This document shows positions 43,006-50,113 of a DNA stretch of 64,000 bases, in pieces. A program made the translations under genes and the position numbers. The stretch covers positions 1-64,000 of the forward strand of contig DASTAW010000032.1 of the NCBI GenBank assembly GCA_035712365.1. Reading direction: 5' to 3'. Numbering within the stretch: the first letter of the stretch is position 1; each line of letters starts with the position of its first letter. Source of the DNA: Terriglobia bacterium. GTDB taxonomy: Bacteria > Acidobacteriota > Terriglobia > UBA7540. A model generated the notes under the pieces. It saw only the letters and a list, made by a program, of their open reading frames with translations, searched no databases and had not been told where the DNA came from.

Positions 43006-44058
43006 CTAACGCCGGTGTTTGCCAGTAAATTCCACCAAAGCACGAAGCGTTCGCTTGGCTTCTCCGGAATCAATCGACTCGGCTGCGGCGGCAACGCCTT
43101 CGCGGAAATCGGGCGCCTTGCCCGCGGCCACCAGCGCCGCAGCGGAATTGGCCAGGATGCAATCCCGCAGCGGATTTTTCTCGCCGTCAAGTATTTGAAT
43201 CAGGAGCTTCGCGTTCTGTTCGGGATCGCCGCCGGCGAGTGTTTCGGCCGCAGCGCGAGGCAGCCCGAAATCTTCCGGCAGAACGCGGCGGGTTTCGATC
43301 CGTCCGGAATTGTACTCCGAAAGCTTGGTAGGCCCCGCGATGGTGATCTCGTCCAGGCCGTCTGAACCCGCGACGACGATCGCGCGGCGTGTCCCGACCA
43401 TCCCCAGCGCTTCGGCCATCATCTCCGTCCGCGCCTCGTGGTAAACGCCTGTAAGCTGGTGCCGGGCTTCCAGCGGATTGGTAACCGGTCCGAGCAGATT
43501 GAAAATGGTTTTGCCTTTGATGCTCCTTCTCGCGCCCATCACGTGTTTCATGGCCAGATGAAGGTGCGGCGCGAAAAGGAACACCATGCCTGCTTCGTCA
43601 AGGCAGGCTGGAATATGTCTGAGTGGCAGATCGATTGCCACCCCAATCGCTTCCAGCACGTCAGCGCTGCCGCAGCGGCTTGAAATGGAGCGGTTGCCGT
43701 GCTTGGCGACCGGCACGCCGCATCCGGCCACCACCAGCGCGGTTGCGGTTGACACGTTTGCAGTCCCTCGTCTGTCGCCGCCCGTGCCGCAGGTGTCGAG
43801 CAGCGCCTGAGAATCGACGAAGTCCTCCACGCGCACTCCGGCGTCCGCCAGCACCTGCCTGGCCTGGGAGCGCATCACTTCCGCAAAACCTACCAGCTCT
43901 GCTGTGGTTTCGCCCTTGTCGCGCAGAGCGAGCAGCAGCGCCGCGATGTGCTCGTCCGGCGCGCGTCCGGAAAGCAGCTCATCCATTACGGCGTGAGCTT
44001 CCTGGCGTTCGAGGCTTTCGCCCCGCATCAGTTTTTCAGCGGCTTCGTGAATTTGCAT
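43006..44058 (-). CDS. trpD: Anthranilate phosphoribosyltransferase
   Basis: A 350-residue enzyme joining anthranilate to PRPP in tryptophan synthesis. Motifs are DTCGTGGDRRGTANVSTATA near residue 85 (PRPP loop), VAKHGNRSISSRCGSADVLEAIG near residue 113, GARRSIKGKTIFNLLGPVTNP near 175, and the metal-binding GLDEIT near 230. ATG 44058 is preferred over 44139 because it gives the usual start (MQIHEAAEKLMRGE). Convergent with the S9 peptidase gene; sucC is divergent. Confidence 0.94.
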   Translation of the reverse strand: MQIHEAAEKLMRGESLERQEAHAVMDELLSGRAPDEHIAALLLALRDKGETTAELVGFAEVMRSQARQVLADAGVRVEDFVDSQALLDTCGTGGDRRGTANVSTATALVVAGCGVPVAKHGNRSISSRCGSADVLEAIGVAIDLPLRHIPACLDEAGMVFLFAPHLHLAMKHVMGARRSIKGKTIFNLLGPVTNPLEARHQLTGVYHEARTEMMAEALGMVGTRRAIVVAGSDGLDEITIAGPTKLSEYNSGRIETRRVLPEDFGLPRAAAETLAGGDPEQNAKLLIQILDGEKNPLRDCILANSAAALVAAGKAPDFREGVAAAAESIDSGEAKRTLRALVEFTGKHRR

Positions 44059-44374
44059 GGTGTTTAGAAAGGACCTTGCCCCCACGCGCTGAATCGCGCC
44101 AGCCTGCATTGTTCGCATCGGGTCGCACAACGATGGCACGCGGCAGGTTACGGCCCGGCATACTAAAAAGCTCAGATTGAATCGCCACCAGGCGAATCAA
44201 CTGTTTGATTTTCGGTTTCACATTGCCTATACTGGCAGATTCTGCGGACATCACGTCACTCTATTGTACGATGGAACACCACTTTATAGCGGAAGTTTGG
44301 AGTCAGGCGCGCGGATTCGGGCAGTTGCCGGCTGTGCCATTCTTCCGACATTCAGGTTACCGCATCGATCAGCT

Positions 44375-45538
44375 ATGAAGATTCACGAATATCAAGCCAA
44401 GCAGATACTCACGCGGTTTGGAGTTTCGGTCCCCAAGGGTGACGTTGCTTATACGCCGGAAGAGGCCCGCGAAATTGCTACGCGTCTGGGCGGGACGGTG
44501 GTGGTGAAAGCGCAGATCCACGCGGGAGGCAGAGGCAAGGCCGGCGGTGTCAAGCTGGCGCGCTCGGCGGCGGAAGCCGAAACCATCGCCGGCGAGATCC
44601 TGGGCAAGAAGCTGGTGACCGCGCAAACCGGGCCCGAGGGCCGCATCGTGCGCCGGCTGTTGATCGAGGAAGGCCTCGACATCGCCCGCGAGTTTTACCT
44701 GGGACTCGTAATTGACCGTATGTCCGCCGCTCCGGTTTTTATGGCCTCGAGCGAAGGCGGTGTCGAGATCGAAGTGGTGGCTGCGGAGCATCCTGAGAAG
44801 ATTTTGAAGGAACTCGTCAATCCCGCCACCGGCCTTCAGCCGTTTCAGGCGCGCAAGATCGCCTTCGGGCTGGGGATCGATACCGCGCTCGTGAACGAAG
44901 CCGTGCGCTTTTTTGCGGCGCTCTATCGGGCCTTTCAGTCGAGCGATGCCTCGCTGGCGGAGATCAACCCTTTTGTGGTGACGCGCGACGGTCGCCTGCT
45001 GGCGCTCGATGCCAAGATGAATTTCGATGATAACGCGCTGTTTCGGCACAAGGACTTCCGCGAGTTGCGCGACCTGGATGAAGAAGATCCCCTGGAAGTG
45101 AAGGCCTCGAATTACAACCTGAATTACATCCGCCTCGACGGCAACGTCGGGTGCATGGTGAACGGCGCGGGGCTCGCCATGGCCACCATGGACATCATCC
45201 AGTATGCTGGCGGCCAGCCGGCCAACTTTCTGGATGTGGGCGGCGGCGCCAATGAGGAGCAGGTCCGCCGCGGCTTCGAAATCATTCTGGGCGATCCGAA
45301 CGTTCGCGCAGTGCTCATCAACATATTCGGCGGCATCATGCGCTGTGACATCGTGGCCAGCGGCGTGGTGGCTGCAGCGAAGAGCCTGGGCATCAAGGTC
45401 CCAGTGGTGGTCCGTCTTGAAGGCACCAACGTCGATCTCGGCCAGAAGATCCTGAAGGAATCTGGCCTGCGTTTCACCGTGGCCAATGGCATGAAGGACG
45501 CGGCAGAAAAGGTGGTGGCGCAAGCGAGAAGTAATTGA
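44375..45538 (+). CDS. sucC: Succinyl-CoA ligase beta subunit
   Basis: A 387-residue ATP-grasp subunit of the TCA-cycle enzyme that couples succinyl-CoA cleavage to nucleoside triphosphate formation. It opens [17 protein letters not shown], has [14 protein letters not shown] near residue 45, the metal and nucleotide site [26 protein letters not shown] near 197, and [13 protein letters not shown] near 322. The TGA stop lies within the first word of a tandem octamer array; the alpha-subunit gene begins only after the inserted four-helix-bundle gene, 488 nt later. Confidence 0.96.
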   Translation: MKIHEYQAKQILTRFGVSVPKGDVAYTPEEAREIATRLGGTVVVKAQIHAGGRGKAGGVKLARSAAEAETIAGEILGKKLVTAQTGPEGRIVRRLLIEEGLDIAREFYLGLVIDRMSAAPVFMASSEGGVEIEVVAAEHPEKILKELVNPATGLQPFQARKIAFGLGIDTALVNEAVRFFAALYRAFQSSDASLAEINPFVVTRDGRLLALDAKMNFDDNALFRHKDFRELRDLDEEDPLEVKASNYNLNYIRLDGNVGCMVNGAGLAMATMDIIQYAGGQPANFLDVGGGANEEQVRRGFEIILGDPNVRAVLINIFGGIMRCDIVASGVVAAAKSLGIKVPVVVRLEGTNVDLGQKILKESGLRFTVANGMKDAAEKVVAQARSN

Positions 45539-45589
45539 ATCATTGAATGATTGATTCATTGACTCATTGTTAGATTGACCTGTTGATTA
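45534..45589. repeat. Left octamer array (ATTGNNNN) of four-helix-bundle element 2
   Basis: Seven contiguous 8-nt words fill this interval; six begin ATTG (starts 45534, 45542, 45550, 45558, 45566, 45574) and the last begins GTTG. The sucC stop codon (45536-45538) lies inside the first word. The same word occurs inverted with 8-nt spacing at 45988-46007. Confidence 0.85.
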
Positions 45590-45616
45590 GCTCTAGTGCC
45601 TGGCTTGGTTTCGGGA

Positions 45617-45979
45617 ATGGCGGGAGTCTACAAAGCTGATGAGTTAAAGGTTCGCAGCAAACGATTTGCCATCGCCATCGTTAGGCTTGTTCGCGAGCTG
45701 CCCCGAAACGAAGAGGCGCGCATCCTGGGAAGACAACTTCTGCGGTCAGGTACTTCCGTTGCCGCGAACTATCGGGCGGTGTGTAGAGCAAGATCAAAAG
45801 CGGAATTTATTGCTAAGCTTGGGGTAGTGGTTGAAGAAATTGATGAAACCGCCTTTTGGATTGAGCTGCTTGCTGAATCGGAAACATTTCCGCAGGAGCG
45901 GCTGAGAGACATTGAAAGAGAGGCAAACGAGCTGCTGGCGATTTTTGCCGCATCTCGAAACACGGCCAAGAAACGATGA
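45617..45979 (+). CDS. Four-helix bundle protein (S23/IVP, Avd-like)
   Basis: A 120-residue protein of the same family as the gene at 8132. The core ILGRQLLRSGTSVAANYRAVCRARSKAEFIAKLGVVVEEIDETAFWIELL (about residues 32-82) is the family hallmark, with the second half acidic as is usual. ATG 45617 has GGGA just upstream; an in-frame GTG at 45596 is also open. It interrupts the otherwise universal sucC-sucD neighbourhood and is flanked by inverted arrays of 8-nt words. Stand-alone members have no established function; Avd relatives bind RNA and a reverse transcriptase. Confidence 0.85.
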   Translation: MAGVYKADELKVRSKRFAIAIVRLVRELPRNEEARILGRQLLRSGTSVAANYRAVCRARSKAEFIAKLGVVVEEIDETAFWIELLAESETFPQERLRDIEREANELLAIFAASRNTAKKR

Positions 45980-45985
45980 GCGAAG

Positions 45986-46010
45986 TTCAATCATTCAATC
46001 TGTCAATCAG
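45986..46010. repeat. Right octamer array of four-helix-bundle element 2
   Basis: CAAT (inverse of ATTG) recurs at 45988, 45996 and 46004, exactly 8 nt apart, just before the sucD start region. With the array at 45534-45589 it forms an inverted pair around the four-helix-bundle gene. Confidence 0.75.
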
Positions 46011-46026
46011 AAAATGAGTAAATCCC

Positions 46027-46911
46027 ATGTCCGTTCTCGTTAATGAAAACACGCGCCTTCTCGTCCAGGGCATCACTGGCCGCGAGGGCACGTTCCACAC
46101 GCAGCAGGCTGTCGCCTACGGCACCAAGGTTGTTGCTGGAATGACGCCTGGCAAGGGTGGCTCCAGTGTCGATGGCATTCCGGTATTCAACACCGTGCGC
46201 GAAGCGAAGGACGCCACAGGGGCCAATGCTTCGGTGATTTTCGTTCCTCCCCCGTTTGCCGCCGACGCCATCATGGAAGCAGCGGACGCGGGCATTCCTC
46301 TTGTGGTTGCCATCACTGAAGGCATTCCGACACTGGACATGGTTACCGTCACGCGCTTCCTGGCTGGGACCGGCACGCGATTGATCGGCCCCAACTGCCC
46401 CGGAATCATTTCGCCCGGCAAGTGCAAGATCGGCATCATGCCCGGCTCGATACACCGGCCGGGGAACGTGGGCGTGATTTCGCGCAGCGGAACTTTGACT
46501 TACGAGGCCGTCGGACAGCTCACCGCGCTCGGCATAGGACAGTCCACCTGTATAGGTATCGGCGGCGATCCCATTATCGGGACATCTTTCGTCGACGCCC
46601 TTGAACTAATGAATGAGGACAAAGAGACGCACGGCATCGTCATTATTGGAGAGATTGGAGGCACCGGCGAGGAGCTGGCAGCCGACTTCATCAAAGCAAA
46701 CGTCAAGAAACCGGTTGTGGGATTTATCGCCGGCCGCACCGCGCCACCCGGTCGCCGCATGGGCCATGCTGGAGCCATCATCTCCGGCGGTAAAGGTACG
46801 GCTGCGGACAAAATTGCGGCCTTCAAAGCGGCGGGCATTCGCGTAGCGGAAAGCCCCGCGCTGATCGGCGAAACAATGGCGCACGCCCTTCAGGGCAAAG
46901 CGAGCGCCTAG
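46027..46911 (+). CDS. sucD: Succinyl-CoA ligase alpha subunit
   Basis: A 294-residue subunit that binds CoA and carries the phosphorylated active-site His. It opens [38 protein letters not shown] (CoA-binding fold). [10 protein letters not shown] lies near residue 122 and the catalytic His is in [15 protein letters not shown] near residue 245. It works with SucC, whose gene ends 488 nt upstream on the other side of the inserted element. It is followed after 27 nt by ndk. Confidence 0.96.
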   Translation: MSVLVNENTRLLVQGITGREGTFHTQQAVAYGTKVVAGMTPGKGGSSVDGIPVFNTVREAKDATGANASVIFVPPPFAADAIMEAADAGIPLVVAITEGIPTLDMVTVTRFLAGTGTRLIGPNCPGIISPGKCKIGIMPGSIHRPGNVGVISRSGTLTYEAVGQLTALGIGQSTCIGIGGDPIIGTSFVDALELMNEDKETHGIVIIGEIGGTGEELAADFIKANVKKPVVGFIAGRTAPPGRRMGHAGAIISGGKGTAADKIAAFKAAGIRVAESPALIGETMAHALQGKASA

Positions 46912-46938
46912 AAGAGTGGCATCGGGAGAAATCAAAAA

Positions 46939-47352
46939 TTGGAACGCACGCTTACCATTATCAAGCCCGACGCCGTGGCGGCGGGGCACATCGGCGACAT
47001 CATCAGGGTTTTCGAATCCAACAAGCTTACCATCAAGGCAGCCCGCCTGATCTCCTTGACGAAGAAAGAGGCCGAAGGCTTTTACGCCGTGCATCGCGGC
47101 AAAGGATTTTTTGAAAGCCTGACTGACTTTATGAGTTCGGGCCCGGCGCTGGCGATGGTGCTCGAGGGCGAGGATGCCATCGTGCGCCTGCGGAAATTGA
47201 TGGGCGCCACCAATCCCGCCAATGCAGACGAGGGCACCATCCGTAAACTCTATGCCCGGAACATTGAGCACAACGCCGTTCATGGCTCGGACGCACCGGA
47301 AACCGCAGCCTTCGAGATTTCCTATTTCTTCCCCGGCATCGAACTTGTCTGA
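46939..47352 (+). CDS. ndk: Nucleoside-diphosphate kinase
   Basis: A 137-residue enzyme moving the terminal phosphate between nucleoside triphosphates and diphosphates. It has [21 protein letters not shown] at the start, [17 protein letters not shown] in the middle, and the catalytic His in NAVHGSD near residue 115. The start codon is TTG (46939), with GGGAG 10 nt upstream. It follows sucD by 27 nt; nucleotide turnover with succinyl-CoA ligase is a known functional link. Confidence 0.95.
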   Translation: MERTLTIIKPDAVAAGHIGDIIRVFESNKLTIKAARLISLTKKEAEGFYAVHRGKGFFESLTDFMSSGPALAMVLEGEDAIVRLRKLMGATNPANADEGTIRKLYARNIEHNAVHGSDAPETAAFEISYFFPGIELV

Positions 47353-47742
47353 ATTGTCTTTGCTGGATTGGGCGGCAGGGTCGCCTCATACTTTTCTCCC
47401 ACTCAGTTGACTTACTGAGAGGAATGCGAGGCTCGGAACCGGCTTCTACTCCTGTGGAGGCTGGATCAAGTTCTCTGCGCAGGTGAAGGCGCTGGTCCAG
47501 TTACTGCCGAACACGTGGCAGAGTTGCGAGCTGGCTCGACCCAGGCCGCGGATCTGGAAAATTCACGATCACGAGCCGGTTGTTATGACCGCTTGAACTC
47601 CGCTTCTTTTACCATTATAGTATTGACTGTCTCTCAACCAGATTGCCATCAGATAAGCTGTTTCAAGGTTCGCGAAGGTCGTCATGGGCCGAGTAATCCT
47701 GCGCCATGAATGTGCTGCTTCGCAACAATGCGTGAGGCCAGA
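47353..47742. other. Intergenic region after ndk
   Basis: This 390-nt stretch has a short hairpin (CTCAGT with ACTGAG, 47402-47419) soon after the ndk stop, possibly an mRNA end. A 64-codon frame (47515-47709) crosses it without a Shine-Dalgarno or recognisable product. A TTGACT near 47624 could be a -35 box. I see no RNA gene. Confidence 0.4.
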
Positions 47743-47991
47743 ATGAGGGATTGGTCAAATCTAGTTGTGGGTTTCGCGTGTGGTCTGGCAGTTGGGTTTG
47801 TGCTCTCCTCTTTCCTTTTTGGCGCCAGAATCAGGTTCTACAAAGAGTATATTGAGCAGCGCCTCGCTTCCATCAATCGAATGCATTTTCAAAGTAGGGC
47901 AGCGCAGGGCAAGCCCGGAGGTTCATTTTGGAGAACCTTTCTTCACCGTCCGTCCAAAACGGAAAAGGGCTCAAAATCTGTTCAGGACTAA
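47743..47991 (+). CDS. Small single-span membrane protein
   Basis: An 82-residue frame with one clear hydrophobic segment (NLVVGFACGLAVGFVLSSFLFG, residues 6-27) and a basic cytoplasmic-type tail. GAGG lies 6 nt before the ATG. No family is recognised. It stands between ndk and the sirohydrochlorin chelatase on the same strand. Confidence 0.5.
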   Translation: MRDWSNLVVGFACGLAVGFVLSSFLFGARIRFYKEYIEQRLASINRMHFQSRAAQGKPGGSFWRTFLHRPSKTEKGSKSVQD

Positions 47992-48144
47992 CGGCTTAAG
48001 CGGCGTGGGGATCCTACTGAGCACGGTTCTCCTCGCCGTGGACGGCCAGTCGCTTTTTCCCAGAAGCTTACCGCCAGCCTGTACCATTAAGCGCCAATTC
48101 TGCTACGCAATTCGGAAGTTTTAGGTTAAAATGGACTTTTCAGT

Positions 48145-48558
48145 ATGGATTCAGCCAAACAACTGACTGACCGCAGCGCCGCCATCATCCTGTTTGCCCA
48201 TGGGAGTGCGGTAGAGGAGGCCAACGAAGGAGTTCGCGAACTGGCCCGCAGGATTGAGAGGCAAGCCGGCTACGCACATGTGCGGGCGTCGTTTCTGGGT
48301 CCGGGTCAGCCGGAACTGGGTCCAGCAATTGCCGAGGCCATCGCAGGGGGCTTTAATCGCATCGTCGTGGTTCCCTACTTTCTGACTTTGGGCATCCACC
48401 TGCGGCGTGACCTGCCGCGGCTTGTGGCAGCGGAGAAGGAGAAGCATCCCGGCCTTGAAATCCTCGTTGGCCGGTCGCTTGAAGATCATTCCGAAATGGC
48501 GTCGCTGGTTCTTAGCAGGATCCGAGACATTACTGAAGGAGTCAGGGTCAGCCCGTGA
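48145..48558 (+). CDS. CbiX/SirB-type sirohydrochlorin chelatase
   Basis: A 137-residue small chelatase that inserts Fe or Co into sirohydrochlorin in the sirohaem or anaerobic cobalamin route. The first metal-ligand His is in ILFAHGSAVEEANEGV near residue 15, and the second in VVPYFLTLGIHLRRDLP near residue 78. The length is that of the single-domain CbiX-S form. Its stop overlaps the GTG start of the next gene by GTGA, so the two are translationally coupled. Confidence 0.87.
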   Translation: MDSAKQLTDRSAAIILFAHGSAVEEANEGVRELARRIERQAGYAHVRASFLGPGQPELGPAIAEAIAGGFNRIVVVPYFLTLGIHLRRDLPRLVAAEKEKHPGLEILVGRSLEDHSEMASLVLSRIRDITEGVRVSP

Positions 48559-49265
48559 GCCATTCCCGCCACGAAGCGTTTCTGCGCGATGTCAGGTACA
48601 CGAACGAGAGGACGAAGCATTTCCAGTTTCAGATCTCGAACGGACATCGATTTGACTTTCGCCCGGGTCAGTTTATCTCACTCGACATCGAACTGGACGG
48701 CCGAAAGGTCCGGCGGCCCTATTCCATTGCTTCTGCGCCGCGTTCCGACAACGGATTTGACCTTTGCTTGAACATGCTTCCGGAAGGGCGCGTTTCCTCA
48801 TGGCTGTTCAACCTGAAGCCAGGTGACAGGATCGGTTTTTCCGGCCCGTTCGGATTTTTTTCTCTGCGCCAGCCGCTTGATCCGGTGCTGGCTTTCATCG
48901 CCACGGGAACCGGCATTGCGCCCATCCGGGCCATGCTTCAGGATCTCTACAGTCGCCCGCACGGTTCTGAGGTATGGCTCATCTTTGGCATGCGCCAGGA
49001 GCGCGACATCCTTTACCGTGAGGAATTTGAGAAGCTGGCCAGGGAGCATTCCCGTTTCCATTTTGTGCCCACCCTCAGCCGCCCCGAACCCGGCTGGACT
49101 GGCCACACCGGCTACGTGCAGCAGCACGTTGTCCGCTATCTGGCGGAGCAGAAGGGTCTTCATGCCTATCTTTGCGGGCTGCGCAAGATGATTGACGACG
49201 TGGCACAGGAATTCCGAGCCATGGGGTATGACCCCAAGGCCCTCAGCTACGAAAGGTACGATTAG
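48555..49265 (+). CDS. FAD-dependent ferredoxin/flavodoxin reductase-like protein
   Basis: A 236-residue flavin reductase. The FAD motif is RRPYSIAS near residue 55. The NAD(P) lobe starts FIATGTGIAPIRAML near residue 115, and CGLRKMIDD lies near 214, with an acidic-aromatic C-terminus (ALSYERYD) typical of ferredoxin-NADP reductases. It is coupled by overlap to the sirohydrochlorin chelatase, so electrons for sirohaem or cobalamin chemistry are a possible use (inference). No 2Fe-2S motif is present. Confidence 0.87.
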   Translation: MSHSRHEAFLRDVRYTNERTKHFQFQISNGHRFDFRPGQFISLDIELDGRKVRRPYSIASAPRSDNGFDLCLNMLPEGRVSSWLFNLKPGDRIGFSGPFGFFSLRQPLDPVLAFIATGTGIAPIRAMLQDLYSRPHGSEVWLIFGMRQERDILYREEFEKLAREHSRFHFVPTLSRPEPGWTGHTGYVQQHVVRYLAEQKGLHAYLCGLRKMIDDVAQEFRAMGYDPKALSYERYD

Positions 49266-49365
49266 CTTCGGCCTGTGGCAGTGCGGAGGGGGCTGCCTGC
49301 GGCTTCGTCTCCGGATGTTTGTTCAGTCGCCATCCTGCGGGGCCGTATACCGGAGACGATTGAGG

Positions 49366-49995
49366 ATGACTCCAACCCACCCAAATTCTGCTTCAGACCC
49401 CGTCCAGCCTCAGGCCGTCGCGGATGAAATCTGGACTGACCTCATGGAGGGCAACCGGCGCTTCAGGGAAGGAAAAGAGGCGCCGAGGGAACTCGCCCGT
49501 CGTCGAGCGGAACTTGCCAATCACCAGAACCCGCGGGTTATCGTTCTGGCGTGTTCGGACAGCCGGGTATGCCCCAGCCTGATCTTCGACAAGAATCTGG
49601 GCGACCTTTTTGTTATTCGGACGGCGGGCAACGTGGCCGATTGTGTGGCCCTGGGCAGCATTGAGTATGCGGCGGAGTATTTGCAGTCCAGGGTCCTTCT
49701 GGTACTTGGCCACGAGCACTGCGGAGGAGTGGCGGCGGCAGCGGGGAAGAAGTTGCCGTCCTCTAATTTACAATCCATCGTGGACAGAATTCGCCCCGCT
49801 TTCGACAGCGTCAAGGGCAAAGCCAGCGGAGACAAGTTACTCAGGCTGGCCGAGCGGGCTAACGTCCACCAGAGCGCATCTGACATCCTGCGCAACAGTG
49901 CGCTGCTTCAGCAGAAAGTGTCGGACGGGAAGCTTTCCGTTATCAAGGCCATCTACCAACTGAGTAGCGGGCAGGTCATTCGCCTGCCGGATTAG
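49366..49995 (+). CDS. Beta-class carbonic anhydrase
   Basis: A 209-residue zinc enzyme interconverting CO2 and bicarbonate. The zinc ligands and catalytic pair are visible in ACSDSRVCP near residue 62 (Cys and the Asp-Arg dyad) and GHEHCGGV near residue 118 (His and Cys). ATG 49366 gives the usual N-terminus (DEIWTDLMEGNRRFREG); the frame stays open upstream but overlaps the reductase gene. No export signal, so cytoplasmic. Confidence 0.93.
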   Translation: MTPTHPNSASDPVQPQAVADEIWTDLMEGNRRFREGKEAPRELARRRAELANHQNPRVIVLACSDSRVCPSLIFDKNLGDLFVIRTAGNVADCVALGSIEYAAEYLQSRVLLVLGHEHCGGVAAAAGKKLPSSNLQSIVDRIRPAFDSVKGKASGDKLLRLAERANVHQSASDILRNSALLQQKVSDGKLSVIKAIYQLSSGQVIRLPD

Positions 49996-50113
49996 CTTCG
50001 CCCGCCACTGTTCCTATGGTGACAGCGGCGCAATTGCCGTTCCTGCCAGGTGCCATTGACTTCCCGCCCTGCGCTTTTTAAGATGAAGGCACTCTGGGTT
50101 GAGGGCCCGGCGG

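Noticed and set aside
44369-45559. Leftward 396-codon frame opposite sucC
   Set aside because: Antisense shadow of a certain gene, His/Arg-rich without motifs.
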